From Rhodoferax koreense (GTDB lineage Bacteria; Pseudomonadota; Gammaproteobacteria; Burkholderiales; Burkholderiaceae_C): a DNA stretch of 64,000 bases. The DNA lies in assembly GCF_001955695.1 (NCBI RefSeq), contig NZ_CP019236.1, positions 3,534,001 to 3,598,000 of the forward strand, in the 5' to 3' direction. The notes under the pieces are model-generated. The model did no database searches, was not told the origin of the DNA, and saw only the letters and a list, made by a program, of their open reading frames with translations. Positions 50,848 to 61,955 of the stretch are shown here, piece by piece; position 1 is the stretch's first letter; the number at the start of each line of letters is the position of its first letter. Position numbers and translations under genes: made by a program.

Positions 50848-51177
50848 CGGTGCAGGTTCCTGGTCGCTGGTTCGGCCAATGACCGTTTCCAGGTAGCCGG
50901 CGTTCGTGGCTCTGGATCGGATCGGCAATGGCGTGAAGTGTGGTCGCCAGGCGATGGCAATCCAATGTGACTCGCCCACACAAACCCCGGGCTTCCTGTG
51001 TCAGCGGCAGACGCCGTGTAAACCCTAGGTTTCCCGGCCGACCCAGGCCGTCGAAGGCGATGCGGCTGGATTACATTGCACGCACTTCCCAGGGGGACGG
51101 CGGCGACGCCGCCTGCTGCAGGCCTGACGCGGCAGGCCCCTGGGACCGCCAACAGATCCAAGGAAGCGAACCCCCGA
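50848..51177. other. divergent promoter region of the Liv/BKACE operon and its regulator
   Basis: This 330-bp gap lies between the first SDR gene (minus) and the PucR-type regulator (plus). It should hold both promoters and the regulator's sites. No boxes are clear enough to call. The last 90 bp form a strong inverted-repeat structure described separately. Confidence 0.5.
51088..51146 (+). promoter_or_regulatory. structured leader upstream of the PucR-type regulator
   Basis: TCCCAGGGG (51088-51096) pairs perfectly with CCCCTGGGA (51138-51146). Inside are a GGCGGC-GAC-GCCGCC hairpin (51100-51114) and a further GC-rich CTGC/GCAG pairing. The closed element ends 31 bp before the ATG. It could be a leader RNA structure or an operator with dyad symmetry. 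Confidence 0.5.
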
Positions 51178-53130
51178 ATGCCCCTCGACGCCAACGTTGA
51201 ACACCTGCTTGCCGACCTGGTCCGGTTGCTGAACCACGGCGCATCCGCGGACGAGTTCTCCCGGCGGCTGGCGCTCGCCGAGGCCCTGCCCGACGCCGCC
51301 CGGCGGGCCGATCTCGTCGAGGTCGTACGCATGGCGATGGCGGTGCGCAATCGCCTCGAATTCCAGCAGCAACGCGAACGGGGCATGCTGGCCGTCAGCG
51401 AATCGGCGCAGGATCTGTCCAGCCGCCTGGAGCTGAACGACGTGCTGCATGCGATTGTGGTCAGGGCGCGCAAGCTCCTGGGATCGCACCTGGCGTGGCT
51501 GTCGGTCTACGACCCGGTCGTCGGCGAATTCCAGGCGCTGGCGGCCGACGGCGCGCTGTCGCAGGGCGTGTCGCGGATGACCGCCGGCCGGGACCTCGGT
51601 GTCGCCGGTCTGGTGATGTCGACGCGCCTGCCCTTCACCACGCCCGACTACCTGCACGACACGCGCTTCAGGCACGACCCCGCGCTCGACGATACCTTCC
51701 GCGCCGAAGGCATCGCGGCCCTGGTCGGCCTGCCCCTGATCTGGGACCAGGAGGTCATCGGGCTGCTGTTCGTCGCCGACCGGTACCACCGCACGCACGA
51801 CGCCCTGAGCGTTTCGATCCTGAGCACGCTGGCCACCCACGGCGCGGTGGCGATCAGGAACGCGATGGCCTTCGAGCAGGCCGCCTCGGCCTTGCGCAAC
51901 GCCGAGGCGGCAAGGGCCGAACTGGAACGCCACACGCGCAATATCCAGGCCGCCGCGGATGCCCACGAACAGCTGACCTCGCTGCTGGCCAAGGGTGCAT
52001 CGCTGTCGGAACTGTGCGGATCGGTGGCACAGTTGCTGGGGGGCAGCGTCCTCATCGTGGACGAGGCGTCCCATGTGATCAGCGAAGGCATCGCCCCGGG
52101 CCACGCGAGCGATGCCGCGGCCGCCTACGATCCGCACGGGCCGCGCAGCGACGCCATCCGGCAGGCGCTGAACACGAGCCGGCGCGAAGGCCGCTCCGTG
52201 GTCGCCTACCAGACCGAGCATGACATCTGCCGTGTCATGTCGGTCATCGGCGGCAGGGACGTGCTGGGCGCGATCCTGCTGTTCCGCCGCGATGCGCTCG
52301 ACGCGCTGTCGGTGCGCACCTTCGAACGCACGGCGAGTGTCGTCGGCATCGTGCTGCTGTCGCAGGAACGGATGGAAGCCGCGAAAACCCGCGACGCCTC
52401 CGCGCTGCTGCGCAACATGGTCTCGTTCAGGCAGGACGAACCCGCGCTGATGCGCGACCGCGCCGAACGGTTCGGCGTCAACCTGGGCCAACCGCTGTCG
52501 CTGCTGCTGGTTGAAATCGACGGCCTCGAAGCCGGCTATGTGATTCGGCGCCTTCGCACGGGCTCGCCTTTGCCGGGCACGCTGTCCGACGAGGTCGACG
52601 GCGCCATCGCGGTGTTGTGCAACACGACGCGGGCCGGTGACGTGGTCCAGTCCTTCACCGCGCTGGCCGGCCGCGAGTTCGGCCTCGGTTACCGGGGCGT
52701 GCTGTCCAAGCCGGTCAGGGCCGTGGAGGAATTGCCAGCCCTGTATGCGGCCTTGCGGCGCGCGCTGGCCATCCTCGGAAGGCTTGGCGTGAAAGGGCAC
52801 ATCCTCGGGCAGAACGAGATGGCGCTGTATTCGGTCCTGTTCGAAACGCATGACCGCGCCAGCCTGGACGCCTACCTGCGGGCCACGCTCGGCGCCGTGC
52901 TGGCCCAGGAGGAAAAACGAAGCGCGGAGATGCTGGCGACCCTGCTGTGCTACTTCGACCACAACCAGAATGCCAAGGAGACCGCACAGCATCTGGGCCT
53001 GCACGTCAACACCGTGCGGCAACGGCTGTCGACCATCGAAGACCTTGTGGGCCACTGGGGCCATGCCACGCGTGCACTGGAGGTCCACGTCGCGCTGCGT
53101 TTGTGGCACCTGAGCCGGCCCACCGTGTGA
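51178..53130 (+). CDS. GAF and PucR-type HTH transcriptional regulator
   Basis: A 650-residue regulator. Residues about 85-240 form a GAF domain (SRLELNDVLHAIVVRARKLL, LGVAGLVMSTRLPFTTPDYL and GLPLIWDQEVIGLLFVADRY). A CdaR/GGDEF-like middle part follows, and a C-terminal PucR HTH_30: LLCYFDHNQNAKETAQHLGL then HVNTVRQRLSTIEDL. It should activate the divergent Liv/BKACE operon, sensing the substrate or an acyl-CoA through GAF (inference from position). ATG 51178 is preceded by AAGGAAG; the longer open frame upstream crosses the inverted repeat. Confidence 0.88.
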   Translation: MPLDANVEHLLADLVRLLNHGASADEFSRRLALAEALPDAARRADLVEVVRMAMAVRNRLEFQQQRERGMLAVSESAQDLSSRLELNDVLHAIVVRARKLLGSHLAWLSVYDPVVGEFQALAADGALSQGVSRMTAGRDLGVAGLVMSTRLPFTTPDYLHDTRFRHDPALDDTFRAEGIAALVGLPLIWDQEVIGLLFVADRYHRTHDALSVSILSTLATHGAVAIRNAMAFEQAASALRNAEAARAELERHTRNIQAAADAHEQLTSLLAKGASLSELCGSVAQLLGGSVLIVDEASHVISEGIAPGHASDAAAAYDPHGPRSDAIRQALNTSRREGRSVVAYQTEHDICRVMSVIGGRDVLGAILLFRRDALDALSVRTFERTASVVGIVLLSQERMEAAKTRDASALLRNMVSFRQDEPALMRDRAERFGVNLGQPLSLLLVEIDGLEAGYVIRRLRTGSPLPGTLSDEVDGAIAVLCNTTRAGDVVQSFTALAGREFGLGYRGVLSKPVRAVEELPALYAALRRALAILGRLGVKGHILGQNEMALYSVLFETHDRASLDAYLRATLGAVLAQEEKRSAEMLATLLCYFDHNQNAKETAQHLGLHVNTVRQRLSTIEDLVGHWGHATRALEVHVALRLWHLSRPTV

Positions 53131-53193
53131 TGGCGAGGCCGCGCCGGTCCGCGCCCGGTGCGATGTGCGAACGACCGGTGGGCGAATCCGGCG

Positions 53194-53568
53194 TCAGCCG
53201 CCGGCGCGCTTGACGGTATGGCCCTGCTTCTGCAGCAATGCGATCACCGCCGTGCAGTGATCGCCCTGCACCTCGATCACGCCGTCCTTCACCGTGCCGC
53301 CGCTGCCGCAGGCGGCCTTGAGCTGCTTGCCCAGGGCCACGAGCGCATCGGCGTCGACCGGTACCCCTTTCACCACGGTCACGGCCTTGCCGCCGCGGCC
53401 CTTGGTCTCACGCGAGACGCGCACGACGCCGTCACCCGCGGGCACGGCCTTGGCCAGCGCCTTGCAGACGCATTGCGCCACCGGATGGCGGCAATCGGGG
53501 CACATGCGGCCGGCCTCGGTGGAATACACCAGGCCGCCGAGGTCGCCGAGGGACAACTTGTTCTTCAC
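53194..53568 (-). CDS. yciH: SUI1/eIF1-like translation initiation factor
   Basis: A 124-residue protein with an N-terminal CPDCRHPVAQCVC zinc-knuckle-like segment and a C-terminal SUI1 domain: VRVSRETKGRGGKAVTVVKG, LKAACGSGGTVKDGVIEVQG and DHCTAVIALLQKQGHTVKRA. YciH, the bacterial eIF1 homologue, affects initiation fidelity and is reported as a stress-related translation inhibitor. It is the downstream partner of the aldo/keto reductase gene with 7 bp between them. Confidence 0.9.
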   Translation of the reverse strand: MKNKLSLGDLGGLVYSTEAGRMCPDCRHPVAQCVCKALAKAVPAGDGVVRVSRETKGRGGKAVTVVKGVPVDADALVALGKQLKAACGSGGTVKDGVIEVQGDHCTAVIALLQKQGHTVKRAGG

Positions 53569-53575
53569 GGTGCCA

Positions 53576-54580
<1,005 letters not shown>

Positions 54581-54606
54581 GGGGGTCTCCTTGGATATCG
54601 TGTTGA

Positions 54607-54978
54607 TCAATGCAGCAGGTTGGTGGCCAGGCCGAGCTTGAGCGCCGCGGCCTGCAATCGTTTGTCGAGGGTCCACAGCGTCGCGCCTGGCGTCAGCCGC
54701 GTGGATGCGAGCAAATGTGCGTCCACGTACCCGATGCCGATGCCGTGCAGCGCATGCGTGGAGATGAATCCCAGCACCTCTTTATCGGTCGCCGTGGCCG
54801 CTTGTGACAGATTCTGCAACGCTTCCAGAACCTGTGCTCGCTGCTGCAAGCTGCCCAAGGCAAGTTCGCCTATGACGAACGGATGGGTCAACACCTGGCC
54901 GCCGTTCAGACAATGGGTCAAGGTTTTATTGCCTCTTTGCAAATGGTCGACCCACACCGAGGTATCGACCAGGATCAT
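54607..54978 (-). CDS. vapC: VapC family PIN-domain ribonuclease toxin
   Basis: A 123-residue PIN-domain protein. Acidic residues for Mg2+ are in MILVDTSVWVDHL (Asp5), FVIGELALGS (Glu) and YVDAHLLAST (Asp), with a final Thr/Asp in TLWTLDKRL. VapC toxins cut tRNA or rRNA. Its ATG overlaps the vapB stop (ATGA), the classical type II toxin-antitoxin arrangement. Confidence 0.9.
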   Translation of the reverse strand: MILVDTSVWVDHLQRGNKTLTHCLNGGQVLTHPFVIGELALGSLQQRAQVLEALQNLSQAATATDKEVLGFISTHALHGIGIGYVDAHLLASTRLTPGATLWTLDKRLQAAALKLGLATNLLH

Positions 54979-55172
54979 GTTGTGGGTGATGGACGCCGAG
55001 CAACAGGCTCGAGGCTGGGTTCGGAGCCGCCGAGCAGCGCCAGGCGGCGAGCACTTTCGCGCTCGATCAAGGCTTTCAGCGCTTCGCGCACCAGCGCCGA
55101 TTTTTCTTTCAGGCCGGTGAAACGTTCGGCGGTGGCCAGCAGATCGTCATCGAGAGCAAGGGTGGTTCGCAT
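54975..55172 (-). CDS. vapB: VapB family antitoxin
   Basis: A 65-residue protein with a ribbon-helix-helix-type N-terminus RTTLALDDDLLATAERFTGL and helix KSALVREALKALIERESARR, followed by a flexible tail that would wrap VapC. It neutralises VapC and, as a complex, represses its own promoter. The 140 bp upstream include ATCAATCGATGAT (near 55219), a possible dyad for autoregulation. Confidence 0.88.
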   Translation of the reverse strand: MRTTLALDDDLLATAERFTGLKEKSALVREALKALIERESARRLALLGGSEPSLEPVARRPSPTT

Positions 55173-55312
55173 GTTGATAACTCCCGGATAGTGGCGAGAC
55201 AGGCACGAATTATGACATCAATCGATGATCTATATGTGCCAGTGGTCAGGAATAAGCCGTGGCATTCATCGCCTTGGTACAGTCTGCCTCTCCAATACAA
55301 ACAGGTACCCCG

Positions 55313-55540
55313 ATGGCACGAACCAACGAATGGGCGGGCAAGGTGATGGCGCTGGTCAAGAGCGGCAACACGGCCGCGGCCATTGCCCAGATCAAGGTCG
55401 CGCCGAGCGTGAAGGACCTGCGGGCGTTCCAGACGGCCCTGGTCGTCGGCAAGCTCTCCGGTAAATGGCGCGACCTGGATGCCGCCGTGAATGAAAACCT
55501 CGCCCTGCTGGCCGCGCCGCGGCTGCACCGCTCGCCCTGA
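55313..55540 (+). CDS. small hypothetical protein upstream of rhlE
   Basis: A 75-residue protein from ATG 55313: ARTNEWAGKVMALVKSGNTA then AAIAQIKVAPSVKDLRAFQT and a C-terminal helix. It is helical, basic and soluble in appearance. It ends 29 bp before rhlE and is probably co-transcribed with it. I do not recognise a family. An in-frame codon 18 residues upstream is less likely. Confidence 0.65.
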   Translation: MARTNEWAGKVMALVKSGNTAAAIAQIKVAPSVKDLRAFQTALVVGKLSGKWRDLDAAVNENLALLAAPRLHRSP

Positions 55541-55569
55541 GCCTTCTGAACGCCCTACCGAATCCATCC

Positions 55570-56829
<1,260 letters not shown>

Positions 56830-56838
<9 letters not shown>

Positions 56839-57819
56839 ATCGATGGTCAGCTTCTGCGCGCGCACCACATTGCGCCAGGCGCGGTAGTCGGCCTCGATGA
56901 AGGCGCCCAGCAGCGCCGGGGAGCCGGGCGCGGCCTCGATCGCGTCGAGCTTGAAGCGCGCCGTCACCTCGGGCAGCGCCACGGCCTTGTTGATCGCGGT
57001 ATTGAGCAGCTGGATGACGGCCGGCGGCGTGCCGACCGGCGCCATCAACGCGAAGAAGTTGACCACGTCGATGCCGCCCAGGCCGGCTTCGGCCATGCTC
57101 GGCACATCGGGCAGGGCCGCCGAACGTTTCGCGCTGGTCACGGCCAATGCGCGCACCCGGCCATCCTTGATGAACGGCAGCAGCGCGGGGATGGTGCCCG
57201 TCACCAGCTGGATATGGCCGGCGATCATGTCCATCGTGGCCGGCGCCACCCCGCGGTAGGGAATGTGGGTGATGTAGGTACCGGTGCGCGACTTCAGCAG
57301 TTCGAGCACCAGGTGGTTCACGCCACCCGCGCCGGCCGAGCCGTAGTTCAGGTCGCCCGGTTTCTGCCGCGCCAGCGCGACCATTTCCTTCATGTTGTGC
57401 GCCGGGCTGGCGGCGTTCGTCGCCCAGACCAACGGGCCGCTGGCGATCATGCCCACCGGGGCGAACTGGTGCAGCGGATCGTAGTTGGCATTCGGCAGCG
57501 AGGCGGCGACGGTGGTGAACGGCGACGCCACCAGCAGCAGGGTGTAACCGTCCGGCGCGGCCTGGGCCACGGCCTGCGCGCCGATCGCACCGGACGCGCC
57601 GGCGCGGTTTTCCACCACGAAGCTCGCCCCCATCACCTCGCCCATCTTCTGCGCCATGAGCCGCGCCACGGCGTCGGTGCCGGCCCCCGGCGCGAAGGGC
57701 ACGATGATCTTGATCGGCCGCTCGGGGAAATTCTGGGCTGACGCCTTGTTCGCTACAAAAGGAAGAGCAGCCAGCGCAAGCGTGGAAAGCGCTTGGCGCC
57801 GATTTGATTTGTAATTCAT
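56830..57819 (-). CDS. tripartite tricarboxylate transporter substrate-binding protein (Bug family)
   Basis: A 329-residue periplasmic binding protein. The signal runs through QALSTLALAALPFVANKASA, and the mature start FPERPIKIIVPFAPGAGTDA is the Bug/TctC signature. ENRAGASGAIGAQAVAQAAP is the second conserved site. Bug proteins are greatly expanded in Burkholderiales and often lack linked TctAB membrane genes, as here. The ligand is unknown. Confidence 0.93.
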
Positions 57820-57888
57820 GAAGCAATAAACCTGACGTGATGGCCGGATTTTGTGGCAATCACGTGGCAGATCGATGACAACGGTGGC

Positions 57889-58239
57889 TCAGCTCCCGCG
57901 GTACGTCGAATAGGCCCAGGGACTCACCAACAGCGGCACGTGGTAGTGCTGGTCGGTGTGCGCCACGCCGAAATCGAGGCTCACCTTGTTCAGGAAATTG
58001 GGCTCGGGCAACACCACGCCGCGCGACTTGAAGTAGCCGGCCACGTCGAACACCAGCCGGTAGGTGCCGGCCTTGAGCGTGTGGTTGTCGTACAGCGGGC
58101 CGTCGCTGCGTCCATCTGCGTTCAGCACGAAACGCTTCACCAGCGTCGCCTGTTCGCCGTCCGTTGTGTAGAGCGCGACGGCCATGCCCGCGGCCGGGGT
58201 GCCATGCATGGTATCCAAAACGTGTGTGCTTAATCCCAT
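57889..58239 (-). CDS. uraH: 5-hydroxyisourate hydrolase (transthyretin-like)
   Basis: A 116-residue transthyretin-related enzyme that hydrolyses 5-hydroxyisourate to OHCU in urate degradation. Signatures are LSTHVLDTMHGTPAAGMAVA at the N-terminus, with the catalytic His, and the C-terminal YSTYRGS tetrapeptide typical of HIU hydrolases. It is divergent from the GntR regulator, and a TGTATACA palindrome lies between them. The next pathway enzymes (UraD, PuuE, AllC) are encoded downstream of that regulator. Confidence 0.94.
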   Translation of the reverse strand: MGLSTHVLDTMHGTPAAGMAVALYTTDGEQATLVKRFVLNADGRSDGPLYDNHTLKAGTYRLVFDVAGYFKSRGVVLPEPNFLNKVSLDFGVAHTDQHYHVPLLVSPWAYSTYRGS

Positions 58240-58281
58240 GGAAGCCCTTCAACAAAATGGTGCGGATTTACGAAACAAGCG

Positions 58282-58289
58282 TGTATACA
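58282..58289. promoter_or_regulatory. putative GntR operator TGTATACA
   Basis: A perfect 8-bp palindrome in the 78-bp spacer between uraH and the GntR gene, 28 bp before the regulator ATG. GntR/FadR-subfamily proteins bind such short dyads. It could control both directions. Confidence 0.5.
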
Positions 58290-58317
58290 GTGACAGGATT
58301 TGACGTATGATAGCGGC

Positions 58318-58989
58318 ATGGAATCTTCACTCAACACCAATACCAACACCATCGTTGATGCCCTGACCAAGGCGATTGTGGAGCATCGCCTGCATCCGGG
58401 CACCAAGTTGGCCGAACAGAAACTGGCCGATCACTTCGGCGTGTCGAGGACGCTGGTGCGCCAGGCGCTGTTCCAGCTGTCGCAGAACCGGCTGATCCGG
58501 CTCGAGCCCGCGCGCGGCGCCTTCGTGGCCGCGCCCTCGGTGTCCGAGGCGCGCCAGGTGTTCGCGGTGCGGCGCATGCTCGAGGCCGAGATGACGCGCG
58601 CCTTCGTGCGCGAGGCCACGCCGGCCAAGATCAAGGCGCTGAAGGACCACCTGGCGCAGGAAAAGGTGGTGCTCAAGGACAAGGACCTGGTCAACCGCAC
58701 CGAGGTGCTGGGTGACTTCCATGTGCGCATGGCGCAGTTGCTCGAAAACGAAGTGCTCGTGCAGATGATGGTCGAGCTGCTGTCGCGTTGCTCGCTGATC
58801 ACCCTGATGTACCAGACCGAAAACTCGGTCGAACACAACGGCGACCATGACGAACTCATCAAGGCTATTGCCGCCAAGGACGAGGCCCTGGCCGTGCGCC
58901 TGATGGAGGAGCACCTGCGCGCCATCGAGGCCAGCCTGACTTTCGACCGGAAGATTCCGAGCAACGACATCGCCATGGCGCTGGCTTAG
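58318..58989 (+). CDS. GntR family regulator (FCD domain) of ureide catabolism
   Basis: A 223-residue FadR-subfamily regulator. The wHTH is TKLAEQKLADHFGVSRTLVR followed by QALFQLSQNRLI (about 27-58). The helical FCD domain has EVLGDFHVRMAQLLENEVLV and a metal/ligand His in HNGDHDELIKAI. It is probably a repressor released by a purine-catabolism intermediate such as allantoin or urate (inference from context). ATG 58318; an in-frame TTG 6 codons upstream is less likely. Confidence 0.9.
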   Translation: MESSLNTNTNTIVDALTKAIVEHRLHPGTKLAEQKLADHFGVSRTLVRQALFQLSQNRLIRLEPARGAFVAAPSVSEARQVFAVRRMLEAEMTRAFVREATPAKIKALKDHLAQEKVVLKDKDLVNRTEVLGDFHVRMAQLLENEVLVQMMVELLSRCSLITLMYQTENSVEHNGDHDELIKAIAAKDEALAVRLMEEHLRAIEASLTFDRKIPSNDIAMALA

Positions 58990-59085
58990 CACCCCCCCAG
59001 GTTGGCGCACTTCGTGTCGCCGCCCACCCCCTACAGGGGGCGACACTGGCGGCCCGGCAAAGCCGGTTCCGCGGTGTCCTGGAAT
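58990..59085 (+). repeat. GC-rich dispersed repeat with hairpins after the GntR gene
   Basis: TGTCGCC (59015-59021) pairs with GGCGACA (59039-59045) around an inner CCCCC/GGGGG stem, followed by a CCGGC-AAA-GCCGG hairpin (59054-59066). I recall near-identical blocks as repeats in other Comamonadaceae genomes. It may serve as a factor-independent pause or terminator, but there is no T-run. Confidence 0.55.
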
Positions 59086-59167
59086 AAGGCAGGCTTGTCT
59101 GCCGCGTGCGATGTGTGCATTGAACGCGGATTGGCGCTAATGTTGCTTGCATTTTGAAGACCGAACC

Positions 59168-60142
59168 ATGACCTCAGCCGAAAACACCACCGTTCCCTAC
59201 GACCGCGACCTCAAGGGTTATGGCCGTGACGTGCCGCATGCGCAGTGGCCGAACCAGGCCCGGATCGCCGTGCAGTTCGTGCTCAACTACGAGGAAGGCG
59301 GCGAGAACAATGTCCTGCATGGCGACCCGGCGTCGGAGACTTTTCTCTCCGAGCTGATCACCGCGCAGGCCTTCGAGAACCGCCACATGACCATGGAGTC
59401 AATGTACGAATACGGTTCGCGCGCCGGTGTGTGGCGCATCCTGCGCGAATTTGAGAAGCGTGGCCTGCCGTTGACGATCTTCGGCGTGTCGATGGCGCTC
59501 GAGCGTTATCCCGAGCTGACCCAGGCCTTCGTCGACCTGGGCCACGAGATCGCCTGCCACGGCTGGCGCTGGATCCATTACCAGAACCTGCCCGAGAAGA
59601 CCGAGCGCCGCCACATGGAGATCGGCAGCCACATCATTCGCGACATGACCGGCGGCCAATGGCCGGTGGGCTGGTACACCGGCCGCGACAGCCCGAACAC
59701 GCGCCGCCTGCTGGCCGACATGGGCGGCTACGAGTACGACAGCGACTACTACGGCGACGACCTGCCGTTCTGGAGTGAAGTCACCAAGTCCGACGGCAGC
59801 AAGACGCCGCACCTGGTCGTGCCCTACTCGCTCGACACCAACGACATGCGCTTCGTGCAGACCCAGGGCTTCAACACCGGCGAACACTTCCTGCAGTACC
59901 TGAAGGACACCTTCGACGTGTTGTACGCCGAGGGCGACCCCACCGGGCTGGACCGGCCGAAGATGATGAGCATCGGCATGCATTGCCGCGTGCTCGGCAA
60001 GCCGGGCCGCTTCGGCGCGCTGCAGAAATTCCTCGACCACGTGCAAAGCCATGAGAAGGTGTGGATCTGCCGCCGCATCGATCTGGCGCGGCACTGGAAG
60101 GACGTGCACCCCTACCAGGCCGCAACTTCGGCCGCCGAATAA
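59168..60142 (+). CDS. puuE: allantoinase, PuuE polysaccharide-deacetylase family
   Basis: A 324-residue protein of the metal-independent allantoinase family (PuuE), which opens allantoin to allantoate. Motifs are YDRDLKGYGRDVPHAQWPNQ and VQFVLNYEEGGENNVLHGD at the N-terminus, GHEIACHGWRWIHYQ (deacetylase-like His region) and GWYTGRDSPNTRRLL. The C-terminal half has YSLDTNDMRF and SIGMHCRVLGKPGRF. ATG 59168 (MTSAENTT) is chosen. The next gene follows after 3 bp. Confidence 0.93.
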   Translation: MTSAENTTVPYDRDLKGYGRDVPHAQWPNQARIAVQFVLNYEEGGENNVLHGDPASETFLSELITAQAFENRHMTMESMYEYGSRAGVWRILREFEKRGLPLTIFGVSMALERYPELTQAFVDLGHEIACHGWRWIHYQNLPEKTERRHMEIGSHIIRDMTGGQWPVGWYTGRDSPNTRRLLADMGGYEYDSDYYGDDLPFWSEVTKSDGSKTPHLVVPYSLDTNDMRFVQTQGFNTGEHFLQYLKDTFDVLYAEGDPTGLDRPKMMSIGMHCRVLGKPGRFGALQKFLDHVQSHEKVWICRRIDLARHWKDVHPYQAATSAAE

Positions 60143-60145
60143 GCC

Positions 60146-61921
60146 ATGGCCCTGACGCTCGCCCAACTCAATGCCGCGCCCGAAGCCGAGGCGCTGCACC
60201 TGCTCGACGGCCTGTACGAACATTCTCCGTGGATCGCCGAAAAGGCGCTCGCAGCCCGGCCGTTTGCGTCACTGGCCCAACTCAAACACGCGATGGTGCA
60301 AGTGCTGGCCGCGGCCGACCGCGCGGCCCAGGTGGCGCTGGTGTGCGCCCATCCCGAGCTGGCGGGAAAGGCCATGGAGGCAGGCCGCCTGACGGCCGAG
60401 TCGACCACCGAGCAGAAGGCCGCCGGCCTCACGCAATGCCTGCCTGCCGAGCTGCAGCGCATCCGCGAACTGAACGCGGCCTACCTCGCCAAGTTCGGCT
60501 TTCCCTTCGTGCTGGCCGTGCGCGGCCCGCGCGGCACGGGCCTGGCCAAACAGGTGATCCTGGCCACCTACGAACGCCGGCTGCTGAACCACCCCGATTT
60601 CGAACTCGCCGAAGCGCTGCGCAACATCCACCGCATCGCCGAGATCCGCCTGAACGACCTGTTCGGCTACCAGCCCGAACTCGGCAACCTGGTCTGGGAC
60701 TGGCAGGAAGCCTTGAGCGTGCACACCGATCCGGGCTATGCCGAACTCGGCCAGCTCACCGTCACCTACCTCACCGATGCCCACCGCGCCTGCGCCGCGC
60801 GGATCGCCGCCGACATGCGTGGCTGCGGCTTCGACGAAGTGGCCATCGACGCCGTGGGCAACGTGGTCGGCCGCTATTTCGGCACCACGCCGGATGCGAA
60901 ATACCTCATGACCGGCAGCCATTACGACACGGTGCGCAACGGCGGCAAGTACGATGGACGGCTCGGCATCTTCGTGCCCATGGCCTGCGTGCGCGAACTC
61001 TCCCGCCAGGGGCGCCGGCTGCCGTTCGGCTTCGAGGTCGTGGGCTTCGCCGAAGAGGAAGGCCAGCGCTACAAGGCGACCTTCCTCGGTTCGGGCGCCC
61101 TCATCGGCCATTTCGATCCCGCGTGGCTGGAGCAGCAGGATGCCGACGGCATCACCATGCGCGCGGCGATGGCCCATGCCGGCCTGAAGCCCGAAGACAT
61201 TCCCGCCATCCGGCGCGACCCCGCGGCCTACCTCGGCTTTGTCGAGGTGCACATCGAGCAAGGCCCGGTGCTCAACGAACTCGACTTGCCGCTGGGCATC
61301 GTCACCTCGATCAACGGCAGCGTGCGTTATGTGGGCGAAGTCTTCGGCATGGCCAGCCACGCCGGCACCACGCCAATGGACCGCCGGCGCGACGCCGCCA
61401 CCGCCGTGGCCGAACTCGCGTTGTACGTCGAACGCCGCGCCGCGCAGGACGGCGACTCGGTCGGCACCATGGGGATGCTGCAGGTGCCCAACGGCTCGAT
61501 CAACGTCGTGCCCGGCGCCTGCCGCTTCAGCCTGGATCTGCGTGCGCCGGTGAATAACCAGCGCGACGCCCTGGCCGACGACGTGCTCGGCGAACTCAGG
61601 GCGATCTGCGAACGCCGCGGCCTGCGCTGCACGCTCGAGGAAACCATGCGCGCCGCTGCGGCACCCAGCGCCCCGGCCTGGCAGCAGCGCTGGGAGCGTG
61701 CCGTGTCCGCCCTCGGCGTGCCCCTGTACCGCATGCCCAGCGGCGCCGGCCACGATGCGATGAAGCTGCACGAGGTCATGCCACAGGCCATGCTGTTCGT
61801 GCGCGGGCTGAATTCGGGCATCAGCCACAACCCCCTGGAAAGCACGACCAACGACGACATGCAGCTCGCCGTCGATGCCTTTCTCCACCTTCTGAACGAT
61901 TTGGCGACCGAAGCTCGCTGA
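60146..61921 (+). CDS. fused OHCU decarboxylase / allantoate amidohydrolase
   Basis: A 591-residue bifunctional protein. Residues 1-170 are OHCU decarboxylase (UraD: AHPELAGKA near 68, KFGFPFVLAVRG near 125 and RIAEIRLNDLF near 163), which forms S-allantoin. Residues about 185-591 are allantoate amidohydrolase of the M20/HyuC type: metal ligands in GSHYDTVRNGGKYDGRLG, VVGFAEEEGQRYK, GFVEVHIEQGP and SGISHNPLESTT. It releases ammonia and CO2 from allantoate. The two steps flank PuuE in the pathway, so the fusion ties the enzymes together. Fusions of this kind are known in Burkholderiales. Confidence 0.93.
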   Translation: MALTLAQLNAAPEAEALHLLDGLYEHSPWIAEKALAARPFASLAQLKHAMVQVLAAADRAAQVALVCAHPELAGKAMEAGRLTAESTTEQKAAGLTQCLPAELQRIRELNAAYLAKFGFPFVLAVRGPRGTGLAKQVILATYERRLLNHPDFELAEALRNIHRIAEIRLNDLFGYQPELGNLVWDWQEALSVHTDPGYAELGQLTVTYLTDAHRACAARIAADMRGCGFDEVAIDAVGNVVGRYFGTTPDAKYLMTGSHYDTVRNGGKYDGRLGIFVPMACVRELSRQGRRLPFGFEVVGFAEEEGQRYKATFLGSGALIGHFDPAWLEQQDADGITMRAAMAHAGLKPEDIPAIRRDPAAYLGFVEVHIEQGPVLNELDLPLGIVTSINGSVRYVGEVFGMASHAGTTPMDRRRDAATAVAELALYVERRAAQDGDSVGTMGMLQVPNGSINVVPGACRFSLDLRAPVNNQRDALADDVLGELRAICERRGLRCTLEETMRAAAAPSAPAWQQRWERAVSALGVPLYRMPSGAGHDAMKLHEVMPQAMLFVRGLNSGISHNPLESTTNDDMQLAVDAFLHLLNDLATEAR

Positions 61922-61955
61922 AGCCCTACGAAGCCGCCACTGCGGCCGCAACCAC

